The notes: a model not told the origin generated them from the sequence alone. A stretch of DNA of 64,000 bases from Monosiga brevicollis MX1 (GCF_000002865.3 NW_001865052.1:329652-393651); one strand, 5' to 3'; positions 49,994-62,890 are shown, numbered from the stretch's first letter. A program made the numbers and translations.

Positions 49994-50507
49994 GCCAACC
50001 GTTCCATGAGGAGGTTTGCATCCTTCCCATAGATGCCTTCTGACTCGGGACGGCAGATCGAGGTTGCCCATGTTGAAGGAGGTTTATGTGAGCAAGCGAC
50101 AGGGCGTGCCGGGCTGCAAGCCCTAATTAATGGCGATCCGATGGACGTTGATGTGACTTGCTTAGCTATCATGCTTACATGCCCAATTGAGAACAGCCGC
50201 TCACACCCCTGCAGGCGCACATACTTACACACACACGGACCCCGAAACCAAACTCAACTCGTGACGCAGCACAACCGCGTCACCAGCTCCAAATTCTCGC
50301 ATGTGTGTGCTTTGTCGGTGACCCTGTCTGGCTAGTCTGTCGTACTCAATCTTCGACGCACGCACACACACCCTTTCTCACTCACTCACCCTCTTCATGT
50401 GTTATCCAGGCGACACTCCGGCATGTATGCGCCCCCATATCTATGCCGCCCATACACACACTGACTCTCTTTCTCTCTCCCCTTGCTTTCTTTCGCTTTC
50501 GCGCTTG

Positions 50508-50579
<72 letters not shown>

Positions 50580-50900
50580 AACTCTTTCTCTCTCTTTCAA
50601 CTCTTTCTCTCTCTCTCTTTCAACTCTTTCTCTCTCTCTCTCTCTTTCTTCTTCTTTTTTTTTTGTTTCATTTCATTATTGTCTTTGTTGTTGTCCACGA
50701 CACACAAATCTCAAATAAAAAAGATTTTGGTCACACACATACGCACTCACACACACACACACACACACACACAGACGCAGAGGCACTGGACGGGTGTCGG
50801 GCGTTGGTGAATACTCGGGCTGAACCGGAGACGGGACAGTGGATAGTGTCGGTCGTGTTGGTGTTGATTGATACGTGGCGTCTTGGCTTGACAGAGAACC
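49994..50900. other. intergenic region with CT and CA microsatellites
   Basis: 3' flank of the GNAT gene and 5' flank of NSF. It holds a CT tract at 50513-50577 with interrupted copies to about 50648, and a CA tract at 50740-50773. No coding motif. Confidence 0.65.
50513..50648. repeat. (CT)n microsatellite upstream of NSF
   Basis: Perfect CT repeat followed by TTTCAACT-interrupted copies, on the sense strand of NSF, about 250-390 bp before its start codon. Confidence 0.95.
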
Positions 50901-53900
50901 ATGGCTTTGCAATTGGAGGTGACCAAGGTCGGTGGAGTTTCTGTGTCCTTGCTGCTGCTGCTGCTGCTGATCTTTTCCGCGTTCAGCTGCGTTGGAGGGC
51001 CAGTGCCACGACTGACGTTGGTGGGTATCGTGGCTCGATTTTAGACTCCTTCCACGGACTTGGCCGTGCGCAACCGCCTGCCGGTGCATCCAGACTGTGG
51101 TATTCCGGCAGATGTCAATCACATTGAAATCTCGCCCAAGGATGGCAATGGCCACACCTTCAAGTTTACGATCGAGCGCTCGGGCAAGATGGTACGTGCT
51201 GGAGGTGCAGCTGTTGCCTGTTGCGTCAACATGGGGACGCATTATGCTCAACCTTGCCCGGTCTACTCTTGTGACTTCTGTAGAAGTCAGGCCAGATTGG
51301 CGCCAACGTGGCCCAGCGCGAGTGGGCACATCTCTCTCTCAAGGAGACGCTGACGCCTTCACTACTTCGAGGCCCCTTCAATGTTGCCGGGTTAGTCCTG
51401 CTGCCGGTAGCATTGGTGCCATATCCAAGACTCTTGTCCAAGATAATTCTTCTCTCACACGCTTATGCTGCTTGGCGGCGGCCACCTCTGTAGCAAGATT
51501 GTGGTGGACATTGATTTGTGGAAGAAATCGAGCTCGCAGATGCGCGTCAAGGCCGAGGAGCTGGGCGTGCAGTTTCGCGAGGCCTTTGAACGAACCATAC
51601 TCACCCAGGGCCAGGTATGGCCAGCAGCAATTTGTGCTACCGCTTGGCTTGCGTGATGGGTCATCGTCAGAGAACACGGGCCACCCCCTTTCGCTCAATC
51701 CCAAGGCGGGTCTCAGCGACAGGGACTGTCCGACGTCTGTTTGACTTTGGTCTTGCTCTGTGCTGCTTCGCATAGATTTTGGTCATGGAGTTTCATGCGT
51801 CTGGCGGTGCCAAGACCAACATGCGCGTTCAGATTCGCGAGATTTTCAAGCTGGACGAGCGCACCCTGACCGATGGCGCCGCCAGCAGCACGCATCCCGT
51901 CCGGGACGCTCTGGCAACCTCGCAAACCAGCGTCGAGTTCAAGGTCTGTGCCGAAAATACGCTTGTCGTGTCCTGAGTGCCCTGACTCTACAAATACCGT
52001 GCTCACCGCGCCCATCTCCCGTCATTTGTGATCATGCCCCACACTCAACTCAAGACCGGCCCCGAATCAAGCTTGATGATCATGGGTGGCAAGGGGCAAG
52101 CCATGCAGCAGACCAGCATCATCAATCCCAATTGGAATTTTGAGGACATGGGCATTGGTGGTCTCGACTCGCAATTCACCGTCATGTTCCGTCGTGCGTT
52201 TGCGTCGCGCGTCATGCCGATTGAAATCGTGGAGAAGCTGGGCATTCAACACGTCAAAGGTATGCGTTTTTCTTCCTGATGCGCCTTGAAAGTCAGTTGG
52301 GCAGTGGCGACACCATCTGATGAAGCATCATGACTCTCATGTCCGTATCCAATGCTCTTTTCAACAGGCATTCTTCTATACGGACCTCCTGGTACTGGCA
52401 AAACGCTCATGGCGCGCAAGATTGGCCAGGTCAGCCCATGCACGAGGGATGGATCATTGTGGCTGCGCCTGCCGCATGCAACTGTGCTATGTACTTGGGC
52501 AGCGCGTGTACAGGATACTTGGTCGTACATTTGACGAATTTAACCAGATGATGCTGGCGATGCTCATGCTCATGTCGGTGGAATGCTCGGGCACTCGTGG
52601 TGGCAGATGCTCGAGGGCCGCGAACCCAAGATTGTCAACGGCCCAGAGGTTCTTTCAAAGGTGCGATTTACTCCCGACCACGCTTCTGATCAGTGCAGTG
52701 AATGCGCTCAAATGTTTTTTTTCTTGCTTGTTGGATTTGGTACAGTATGTGGGCGAGGCCGAGGCCAACATTCGTGCGCTGTTCGAGGACGCCGAGACCG
52801 AGTACAAGCAAAAGGGCGAAATGTCCTCGCTCCACATTATTATCTTTGATGAGATTGATGCCATTTGCAAAACCCGTGGCACCGTCAACAACGGTTTGTT
52901 AGATGATATGCACAACTTTGCACCTGTGAGCGTGCCATGGTCGCCTTGACTTTTCCAGGCCTGGCGGGTTGGTGTCCTTAGGCACTGGCGTGAATGACAG
53001 TATTGTGAACCAGCTGCTCTCTAAGATTGATGGCGTCGATTCGCTCAACAACATCCTCTTGATTGGTGCGGGCCTCGTCCTTGCGTCACCCGGTGGACTT
53101 GTTCAGCATGCGTCTCACCGCAAAGTGTGGTCGGCATGGTGACAGGCATGACCAATCGCCCGGACATGATTGACGATGCCTTGACGCGTCCCGGTCGCTT
53201 GGAGCTCAAGCTCGAAATCAGTACGTTTTTCTTCTGCAGCACAAACTCTGGGCCCCATCGCTTGCGCCTCATATTTTCCCGGCTTTGTCTACGCTCGCTG
53301 CCTGATTGCTGTTGTGCTCCCACGCGCCACTTGTGCTCACGCAAAACTTTTTTTCTTGCTGATCCCTTGGTGGACAGGTTTGCCGGATGAGAACGGCCGC
53401 CTGCAAATCTTTCAGATTCACACCAAGCAGATGCATGACAACGACATGCTTGGGGCTGATGTTGACCTCAAAGAGCTGGCGGGTGGGTTTTCGCAGAGGG
53501 TTCACATGTGGGCGCGCTTTGAAACAAAGAGAGCGGCTGCTGATTTGAAAAATACGGCAAGAAGTGAAGCTTGAAAGGAAGATGTAAGTGAGCGGATTGG
53601 TAGTCTCGCTCATGCACAGTCGTTGTTGCGCACAGCCATGGCCAAAAACTACAGCGGTGCCGAGATTGCGGGTGTTTGCCGCAGTGCCGCGTCCTATGCT
53701 ACGAACCGTTGCATCAAGTATGCCAATCGTTGCCTGTCGTTGCCTGTCGTTGCGGCGTTCCAAGCCCGCACCGGTTTTGACTTGCTGTTGTCGCTTGCAC
53801 GCTCAACGTGTTGTGATGACTAGGTTTGAGGGCAAGGTTGAGGTCAAGCAGGAGATGATCAAGGACATGAAGGTGGAGCGTGAAGACTTTATGCGGGCAC

Positions 53901-55271
53901 TCGAGGAACTCAAGCCTGCCTTTGGTGCTGCCACAGAGGAGGTGCGCTTCAGCATGCTGGACAGTGTCTCCACTGCGAAGCGAACTTGCAGGGGGTTTAT
54001 TGTAGTCGCCAGCCCTTCTCTGACGACTCTTGGGCGGCCGCGGGTGTGTGCTTCTAGATGGATGAGTGGTGCCGCAACGGCATTGTCAAATGGGGTGATA
54101 GCGTGGATCGAGTGCTCAATGATGGGCAGCTATTCATCCAGCAAGTGCAAAACTCGACGCGCACACCACGCGTGGCCGTGCTGCTTGCCGGTCCGCCCAA
54201 CGCGGGCAAAACGGCGCTCGGCGTGACCTTGGCTCTTCGCTCCGGCTTCCCCTACGTTAAAATGATTACGCCCGAGAACATGGTGGGCTATTCGGAGTTT
54301 GCCAAGGTGGCCAAGATCAACAAGGTGTTTGAGGACGCCTACAAGTCGCCCCAGAGCGTGATCGTCATTGACGAGATCGAGCGCCTGCTCGATTACGTGC
54401 CCATGGGTCAACGGTACGCAACTCCTTGTGGGCTTGGGGCGCTCTGGTACCAAAGGCGAAGGATGTGGGCTGGATGTCTTGGGTTGAGAAAGGGCACCTT
54501 TGTGATGGGCGAAAAGAGTCGCGGGATTGCATGACAAGCTGCCTGCCTTGCGCAGATTCTCGAACACTGTCTTGCAGGCCTTGCTGGTGCTGTTGAAGAA
54601 GCGCCCCCCCAAGGGCCACAAGCTCTTGATCATTGGCACCACGAGCAATCAATCAGTGTTGAACATGATGGGCATTGTGGATGCCTTTAGCCGTGTCATG
54701 CACGTGGATACCATGACCGAGGGGAGCGAGGTGCGTGATCTTGCTTTCTTGCTCTCGCGAGAAACGTGCTTCCTCAATTCATTCGTGTCATGTGTGCGCA
54801 TGTGCACGTGTAGATCTTGGCCGTGTTGGAAGATGTACAGGCCTTTTCGGACGATGACATGAAAATCATTCGTCCAGCGCTGGCCCACGGTTGGTCGATG
54901 TACCTCTTCTTTCCCACAGTTCAAAGCCCATGGCAGGCCAGTGGCTGCTCGACTAGTCGTGCATGGGCCTCATGTTGTGTTGATGCGTTTGGCGGCTGTA
55001 GGATCCAAGTTGACTATTGAGGCACTGGCGGACTCGGTGCACATTAGCATTGGCGTCAAGAAGCTGTACATGCTGATCGAGATGGCGCGCCAGGTGCGCT
55101 TTTCGAAGACTCGCGACAAGAAAAGACTTGAAATTTCTGAGTATTCATCACATTGAACCCGCTTCTGCTCTCACGACCCACTGGGATGTTTGGCAGGTTG
55201 AGGACAACCAGGCAGAAACCTTCTTGGACAATCTTTACGAGGAATGCAAGTACTCGGACGTGGCTGTGTAA
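50901..55271 (+). CDS. NSF: NSF, N-ethylmaleimide-sensitive factor (AAA+ ATPase)
   Basis: The start exon MALQLEVTK splices to the N-domain ([31 protein letters not shown]). D1 has Walker [21 protein letters not shown] (52370-52430), Walker [16 protein letters not shown] (about 52845-52880), and [18 protein letters not shown] (arginine-finger region, 53152-53205). D2 has Walker [21 protein letters not shown] (54183-54242), [17 protein letters not shown], the exon [20 protein letters not shown] and [14 protein letters not shown]. The last exon ends [10 protein letters not shown]-stop. It disassembles SNARE complexes with alpha-SNAP after membrane fusion. All key ATPase residues appear intact. 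The D2 Walker B is DE rather than the DD typical of animal NSF. About 20 exons. Confidence 0.96.
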
Positions 55272-55535
55272 GGCGTTGTGTGCCTTGGATATCAAGCAGT
55301 TTGCCTGCCACATAAAAAATGATGGAGATGCGGATGGTCAAAATGGTTTCACGGTTCAATTCACAACAGCCAGTTCAGCTGCGCGCACCGGTCCAAACCA
55401 AAATTGGATGATTCCAAATAGGGTTTGTTTTCGAAAGAGCGAGCTTGAGGCAAGTGTGCGAGCTGCAAACGAGAAGCCAGGTCTTATCCCAAATGACAGA
55501 CATCGATCAGAGGAACACTAACAAATGTCATGGAT
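55272..55535. other. NSF 3' flank
   Basis: About 265 bp after the NSF stop codon, without recognisable signals other than AT-rich text, leading directly into the hairpin array. Confidence 0.4.
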
Positions 55536-55812
55536 GTGGTCTTCGTCCCAAATGATGAAAAGTAAAATCATCAAAAAGAAGACCACAAACCGTGGTGAGT
55601 CTTCGTCCCAGATGGCGTGAACCAAAGAAGTCTCACGGACAGCACAGACAGAGTCTTCGTCCCAACGATGATCTGAAATCATCAAAGAAGACCACAAACA
55701 AAACAAACACAGAGGGGTCTTCGTCCCAATGATACAAAGTTTGTATCATTAAGAAGACCACATGCAGGGCAGAGTCTTCGTCCCAGATGGCGCACGCCAC
55801 AGAAGACTCTGC
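55536..55812. repeat. array of five structured hairpin units (GTCTTC-GTCCCA family)
   Basis: Units at 55536-55586, 55595-55636, 55651-55694, 55716-55759 and 55769-55812. Each starts with an arm ending GTCTTC (unit 2 AGTCTTC), then an invariant GTCCCA, then an inner inverted repeat, and closes with GAAGAC. Inner stems differ per unit: TGATG/CATCA, a weak TGG/CCA, GATGAT/ATCATC, ATGATACAAA/TTTGTATCAT and TGGCG/CGCCA. Outer arms also differ but stay paired: GTGGTCTTC/GAAGACCAC in unit 1, and GCAGAGTCTTC/GAAGACTCTGC in unit 5. The array sits between the 3' ends of convergent NSF and metallothionein genes. Confidence 0.9.
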
Positions 55813-55937
55813 TCAGCAGCACACGCCAATGACGGGAAAGATGCACATCCGGCTATCTGCATCAAGCAGCAAACCATCCCCTTGTACATGTTGCCCAGAA
55901 ACGGCGCGGCGCCTGTAGTGACTGACGGCTTTGCCAA

Positions 55938-56702
55938 TTACTTGGCTGCCAAGGCATGGGAACACAGCCATCGGAAATACCACCATGAGTAAGAGATCGA
56001 GAGCACATGGACAAAGCGGGGCGAGCCATGTGGCGTACCTTTGCCGCACTCGCACTTGTCGCCGCAAGCACAGGTGTCGCCACATTGGCAGCCAGAGCCA
56101 CAGCCAGAGGCAGTGGCCGCAGAGCTCTTCTTGCAGCACTTGCAGTCGGTGCAGTCGCACTTGTCGCCGCAGGGGCAGTCACCGCCGCTGGTGCAGTCGC
56201 AGCTCTTCTTGCAGCACTTGCAGTCCTTGCAGTCGCCCTCGCCGCAAGCGGCAGCACCGTTGCAACAGCACTTGCCGTCACCCTTTTGGCAGCACGCGCA
56301 GTCGGTGCACTGGCAAGCCTTGGCACAATTGCACCCCTCGGCACCTATCACAGACCCACGCCATGAGCTGAAAAGAAGAAGAAGACAAAGAAGAAGAAGA
56401 AAAGGTGCACCGCGCCACACGTACCCTTGCCGCTGGCGCATTGGCAGCTGTCGCCGCAGATGCACGTCGCGCCGCAAGCGTTGGTTGAGCAGCATTCAGC
56501 TACCGCCAAAAGCATACATTTTCAATCAGATGAGCCCAACCCTTGACAACAAACGCACACACATCCAGCAGCAGCAGGAGGAGGAAAGGGGAGCAGGAAG
56601 GAGCAGCAGGAGAAGAAGGAGAAGAAGAAGGAGGAGGAGGAGGAGGAGGAGGCGAAAGGGCATTCGAGCAAGGCATCGGGCTCGCGCACCTTTGCTAGCC
56701 AT
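55938..56702 (-). CDS. metallothionein-like cysteine-rich protein
   Basis: Four exons joined by GT..AG in consistent phase 1. The first is a tiny 13-base coding exon (MASK plus one base), then AECCSTNACGATCICGDSCQ, then the main exon from GAEGCNCAKACQCTDC, and finally a short exon giving the end CECGKAK. The product is about 133 residues with 38 Cys (about 29%), mostly as CxC, CC and CxCC, rich in Lys, Gly, Asp and Ala. It has no aromatic residues, no His and no signal peptide, the classic composition of a cytosolic metal-thiolate cluster protein. Internal repeats TDCxCC and DCKDCKCCKK occur. It should bind Zn, Cd or Cu. No metal-response element (TGCRCNC) was found upstream. It is not orthologous by eye to vertebrate metallothioneins. 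The large open frame across its introns is not the protein. Confidence 0.83.
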
Positions 56703-57442
56703 GGCGGTGTTGGAGTTGTTCAAATTGTCGTCGTTCAAGTCGCCGTCGGATCGTCAAGTGAAAATGCCAGCCGGTGAAGAGATGGAGGTGAAGAGGAAGA
56801 GAAATGGAGAGGGAGGGGATGAGGATGAACTTTGTGTAAAGAGAGGACGGTAGAGAAGGGAGAGATGCACAGGTGGAAGAGAGAGAAGGAAGAGAGATGG
56901 AGCGTGCCAACCTCTTGCGTTCGGTGCCGCTTCTGGAGGCTATTCCTACTAGTTTTTGTCAGACTCGAGAAACAGCTGTCTCTTTCCCAAACAAGCCAAA
57001 AACACCTACAAACGACTTTTGAAGAGTTGGGTTTTGCGCATCTGATCATTTAAATTTTTTTTCCAAGTTATGGTTGTTTTATGCATGCGGTAAGGGGTAG
57101 TTGTCTCTGACTCATCAAAGATTAAGCTGTAACTCGAGAACGCGAACGAAATGAAAATGTCAGACTTTTTTGGCAGTCGTGGTAGCAGCGTCACAGGAGT
57201 ACCCTATCAAGTTCGGGTTTTTTGCACCTCACCAACGCTCATGGTCGTGTCCATTCGTCAGAAAAGTTACTAGGAATTTTGACTGCGCCTCACACATGTA
57301 TTACATGTATTGTCAGACAGCATCGCGTTGTCAGACGATATTGGTCGGCTACTTTGGGCGGGAGAAAACAGGCTATTTTTACGCCAAAAAAACTAGCCGT
57401 TAAAACCAGAAGGAAAAAAAAAAATAAAAAAAAAGAAGAAAT
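56703..57442. other. divergent intergenic region metallothionein / HAT1
   Basis: About 740 bp holding both promoters. GA-rich near 56800-56900 and A-rich directly before the HAT1 start codon. No coding motif or metal-response element was recognised. Confidence 0.55.
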
Positions 57443-60251
57443 ATGGAACCGCCGAATCACGAGGACGACGAGCCACTGGGCCCGCACCTTGTCTGGGCCG
57501 ACGCCGTCACGACCATTGAGCTCTGTATGTCTTGCGAGCTTGAATCTGACGGATTTCTTTCCCTTGTTTTCGAGAGGAGATTGAGTTGTTTACTTCAAAG
57601 CATCAGGTGCTCACGACCGCCAACTCGGGGACCCGCACAGACACCAATCGTCAAGAGGTTGAGAGCGGCGAGGGCGATGTGTGCTACCCTGAGTATACTC
57701 ACCAGGTTGGTATGGTCATCATCGCCTAGCTGGTTGGAAGGCATTGCCAAACCTATCTTCAAGCAAAAGGTCAAGGGAGGGCACACAGAAAAAGAGAGGG
57801 AGAGAAGAGAAGGACCGGCCTGGGTTTGAGATTGGATGTCATTGAGGCAGGCAAAAACACGAAACAAGAACCCAGCACGAGCCTTTCCACCCAAGCCTCG
57901 CTCGACATTGCTGCTTCTCCTGTGCAGGTCTTTGGTGAAACGGAGAAAATCTATGGTTATGACAATCTGCGCGTTCGGGTACGGATGATATGGCTGCCAT
58001 GACCTGATCGCGCGGCGATGTGCCTCAGCATCATGACTCACGTTGCACGACCGCCTAGCTTCTATACGGTGCCGGAAGCCTGTTGACGTCATTGTGCATT
58101 GAATATGGCCAGCGCGTGGAGTCAGACGAGACGGGCGTGGAGGTATGTACAACCCTTTTCTTGCCTTGACAGCAGGATCATCGGGGTTGTGGCCAAGCAA
58201 ATGGGCGGGAGTTCAAGATTTATCCTGATCCTGCATGGCCTAGGCTGACAATGTCGAGGCAGCTATGCTCGAGTGGCTGCCCGAAGAAGGTGCGCACCGC
58301 TCTTGAGCTCGAGCCCTCGCGTTTTTGACCCGAGCCCGCTTCTTTTACCTGGTGGCTTTGCGCGCACCCTCGAAAAACGCTCATCCTCTCCAAACCTGGG
58401 CATGTGCCAGAACCGTGCTTGCGTGGAGTTGAGGCCTTCAAGGCGGCCGTGGATCAGGCAGAAGCCAAGTTTACACCTCCCGGCATCAAGCAGCACGAGT
58501 ATCACGATCATGCTGGCAACACCATTGAAGTGTACCTGGTTAGCTTTGCGTCACACTGCCACGCGGGGTCGATGAATAGCCTGTCAAAGGACTCTGTGTT
58601 TGCGGGGGGAAACTGGCGTTGGGGCACTAACTTGAAATCATACCGTATGGCAATAGGGTCGACCTTCTGATCCCAGTGTTCATGCCTACCATCAACGCGC
58701 CCAGGTCAGCGTCGCTCCTGTCAACCTGGGCGGTGTGTCAGGACACCCATCTGATGTAACAGCAATGTATGGGGGCTGCTATCAATAGACGTTTACCCTG
58801 TGGGCCATCGAGGCCGCCAGTTACATTGATCTTGAGGACGACAAGTGGCACATGCTTTACGCGTATGTTGCGTCGCCCATACGCTGGGTGATTCTTTTAA
58901 TCGGCAGCAGGGCGAACACAGCCCAGCCCGTTTTCTCCAACTCCCATGACGTCGCGCCTGGTTGTGGGGTTGTTTAGGTTTATGCGCATTCCAGAGGGGG
59001 ACGGCTTTCGGCATGCATTGGTGGGCTTTGTCACCCTGTACACGTATTATGCCTATCCGGCCAACCTGCGGCCACGCATCAGGTCTGTTTGCTGAGCGGG
59101 CTCGCTTGGGCACCACCACAACTGCTGCACGACACCTCTCATCGTGATGGCTTTGCCATTGGTCTTTGGAATAGCCAAATGCTGGTGTTGCCTCCCTATC
59201 AGCGACAAGGTCATGGTCGCCAGCTGCTTTTGGTGAGTGCAGGTCGTGCCACCCGCTTGGATTGGGCTGGTTGGGGGGTTGAGTCGCTGCATGAGAGCCT
59301 GACTTAACGCGCCCTTCCGTGTCGACATTTACACGATTTCGAATAGGCGGCATACGACTACATTGGAACGCTGGCCGGCGTGGTGGACGTGACCGTCGAG
59401 GACCCCAACGAATACTTTTCCAGGTGCGTTTGTTCTGGAGGCGAAGAAGCCTAGGTCGGGGCAGGATGTTTCATCCACAAAATCTCGCCTTGTTTTTTTT
59501 TTTTTTTTTGTGTGTGTGTCTTGGCTGTCCTTTCCTTTTTTTTCTCACAGCTGTGGCTGAGTAGTTTGCGAGACAAGGTGGATCTTGAGCGTTGTCTGAG
59601 CGTGCCGGAGATTGCTGACTTTGAGTTTTCGGCGCAGTATTCAGACGTCTTCCGCAAGCTGCTGCAGGTGCGAACCACTGGGTGGTCATCTCGTGCGCGC
59701 ATGGTTGCGCCGTAGGCTTTGAGCTCATGTCCTGGGCCTGAACATAGAGCAAGTTGAAGATTAATCGTTTGCAAGCACGGCGCATCTACGAAATGCTCAT
59801 CCTGGCCAAGGTGTGTTCAAAGAAAAACCCCCGCGACTTGAAAAAAACAGAAGAATATAACATGGGCTGATGGCGTCTGGAACATGTTATTTCGGGTGGG
59901 TGATAGGCACGCACTCGCAGTGACACGCTGATGCATACCATGTTCAAAAAATGTGTGACGCGACGTCTGTCACAAGGGCTGCTGGTGGGTCTTTGTTGTC
60001 TCCCAGCTGAGCGGTGCCGCCTGCCCTGACTATGGGGGTGGGCGGGATGTTCAACCCCATGTTGTGCTCACTCGCCCTGTTGGTATCGGTAGCAAAAGCG
60101 GCGTACACAGGAGAAGCAGCTGTCGTCGCTGAGCGAAGAGGAGCAGGCCAATTATGCGCAGGTGGTCGCGCAAGAGAATGCCGAGATTGAGCAGGCGTGC
60201 CGTGAGTTGCGCCTCTACTACACCAATCTCTTGGACGCCGTCTCCGGCTGA
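57443..60251 (+). CDS. HAT1: HAT1, type B histone acetyltransferase catalytic subunit
   Basis: The start exon MEPPNHEDDEPLGPHLVWAD is followed by exons giving VCYPEYTHQ, VFGETEKIYGYDNLRVR (about 57920-57980) and YGAGSLLTSLCIEYGQRVES, the N-terminal domain of HAT1. The GNAT core follows: EAASYIDLEDDKWHMLYAF, ALVGFVTLYTYYAYPAN and MLVLPPYQRQGHGRQLLL, where QRQGHG is the acetyl-CoA loop. Then come VVDVTVEDPNEYFSRLRDKV and the helical tail KINRLQARRIYEMLILAK, ending LYYTNLLDAVSG-stop. HAT1 acetylates new histone H4 on K5 and K12 with RBBP4/7 before deposition. Length and order fit the family. About 12 exons; several boundaries approximate. Confidence 0.93.
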
Positions 60252-60299
60252 ATGTGTCCTTTTGCTCCAAAGCGTATGGGCGAGTGTGCACACATGTGT

Positions 60300-60342
<43 letters not shown>

Positions 60343-61233
60343 CCTATGTGCCCGTGTGACTCCATAAGCGCTTCTCGCTCGTGCATGCTTTTGCGGATCG
60401 GCTCAAATTTATAATCATGGATAAGCGGGGTGTGTGGGATTTCTGGTCGCAACTGCATCACGGAGTAGGGACGTGTTGGAGATCGGGCTGTCAGCAAACG
60501 AAGGAGATACTTATAACACCAGTAGTGTTACGCTGTATTGCACTCTGTCACACTTTGGGCATCAATCTGTGACTTCGAGTCCTCATGAGGGTTGCGTGTG
60601 GATGGGTTTTGACCAACCGGTCGCTTCGCGTGTAGCCTTTGACGTGACAGGATGTTGCGACATGGAAGTACAATTGGTAATGGGCCAACAGGTGCAATCT
60701 TTTCCGCTTGGCGTTGTTTGGTGGGAGGGCATGACGTTGTGGTGGTGGTGGGAAAACAATGGCGTGCGTAGTAGGAACTCGTACAACAGCAAACGTGTGG
60801 GAAAACAAAGGTCGGTGTACTCTTCCAGCACCACAACACTTGTCCAATGGACATTCCCACCTGCGCCTCCTCCAAGCTGTGCTTAAGCTTAGGGGAGGGA
60901 GGAGGCCAACCCCCCAAAACACAATCACTCAACAGGGTCGGGTGGCAACTGTCCAACGATCCAACCTGACTACGGCACGCATGACCGCTGTTACGCGCCT
61001 CCAACAGAAGTCACGGTCTGGGCTCTGCCCCAACTTCCGATCATCCTTGGCCCACCCCTGGCCCGACCGAGCTGGCGCCTCGACGCGAGGCGGACCAACT
61101 GTCCCACAACACGGTAACGGACAGGTGATTGAAAGCCAGAATGGCCATCGCCCAAATTCTTGTTCGGGGTGGTCTTGCCACTCTTTTTCTCCCTATGGCA
61201 TCCCCTGACGCGGTTACTTGATTAACCGAGTGA

Positions 61234-61276
<43 letters not shown>

Positions 61277-61277
61277 C
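61234..61277. repeat. (GGCA)n tetranucleotide repeat
   Basis: Eleven GGCA units without interruption. Confidence 0.97.
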
Positions 61278-61676
61278 CAGCAACCGAATAGCAGTGGAGC
61301 GCACGAGAGAATCCATGCGAGTTGTGTGTGTGTGCGCGCGCGGCTTCGATGTACGTCCACAGTGCGAGCCGGATAACTACGTCGACGGAAGAATCTGGTT
61401 GGCAATCACAAAAACAACACGCTTGGGGTCAGTCATTCCTGCTCTGGCTGTGTGCTGTGTGTGTGTTTGGCAAAAGGGGCAAAGCGCATGCTGTGACGAA
61501 TCATCGTACCGGCAATAACCCCACCGTATACTGCAAGTCAGCCCTATGCTGCCCCTACTCCACCCGCCGTTTCTCTAAAACTCACCACATGAAATGGACA
61601 GACCGTTGCAAGGTTGACCTGTCCAAGCCAACACGACGACTACAATGACCCCGTGTCTGTGTGTGTGTGTTTGTCG

Positions 61677-61787
61677 CTCTGTCTCTGTCTCTTCTCTCTC
61701 TCTCTGTGTTCTCGCTTACTCACACTCATGCACACACTCCTCTCTCTCTCTGTAACCCTCTCTCTCTCTCTCTTCATCTCTCTCTCT

Positions 61788-61828
<41 letters not shown>

Positions 61829-61830
61829 GG
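61677..61830. repeat. (CT)n microsatellite cluster
   Basis: Blocks of CT repeats separated by short interruptions such as TTCAT and TGTAAC. Confidence 0.9.
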
Positions 61831-62890
61831 TTTCTTTTGTTCTTTTTTTTTTCAATGTTTTTGTCTCGATGAATGACGCACTTGCTTATGCCTCTCCATC
61901 CCTCTCTTGCTCTCTTTCCACACGGGGCTCTCTCTGACTGACCCATGTCGGTATCGCTGATGCTCTGGTTGTTGTTGCCAATGACCTTTACTTTGACCCT
62001 CTTCACCACCCTCCTGGCACCACTTCTCTGAAACATTGTCCTAAATTCTTCCATTCTCTTTCAGCTACTCGCCGTCCGACCCCTTTCTCTGAGCGCTCGC
62101 TCGCTCTGCACAACCCGCCTCGCGCCTCTCTCTCTCTCTCTCTCTCAGAGGTCTGCTGGTCCCATCCCTTGTCCCGTGCTGACGGCGGCTCTACAGGCAC
62201 TCACATCGTCCATCTGCTGATCAAAGCTGGCTGGTTTGACACCGGGTTGGCCATCGGTCCTTGTCTTTGGCCACTTCTCCGACCTCTCCTTCGCGCCTGG
62301 CTTTGTGCCTCTGGCATTCGCGCGGCGTGTCTCGAGTGCCCCCCTCCCCCGCTCAGCAACGCAGGGTCACCGTGCTCTGCTTCCCGCCGCGACCGAAGCC
62401 TTGACTCTTCTTACCTCCTGGGCTTTCTGCCAACGGCGTTTCACCTCCGTTTGCAACACCATCGGATCTTTGAAAAGTCCCACGGTATGCCCCTGCCACG
62501 CTCTCCCTCTCCCTCCCTCCCTCTCCCTCTCTCTTCCTCTCGGACTTTGCGTCCCGGCCCTTCTGGTCCTTCTCCAAACCTTCTGCTCGAGTGTCAAACA
62601 TCTCCAGAGCACACCCTCCTGATACCCCCTGATGAGCCTCGACATTGGCCAACACTCATCCATACAGACACACTCACTCCGTCCTCCTGGTTTCCTTTGT
62701 CCCTTCCACGCCCCTGCTTCTGACCTCACACACACACACACACACCACTTTGGAGGCAGACCAGTGCTTTGGTGGTGCTGTCCTTCCCGTGCGTGCATCT
62801 GTCCGTTGCGTTGCGTAGTCCACACATCCTCTGGACACGCTCAGTCTGCACCCTGCCTATCAAGCTTTCTTCATCTGCGTCTTGATGCCT

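Noticed and set aside
55938-56495. 185-codon open frame with a hydrophobic segment over the metallothionein locus
   Set aside because: The hydrophobic part is translated intron. Consistent phase 1 splice sites give the shorter Cys-rich protein.
62169-62723. 184-codon plus-strand open frame
   Set aside because: Low-complexity Pro/Ser/Leu text caused by CT/CCCT repeats. It lacks domain features and probably lies in the 5' region of the next gene.
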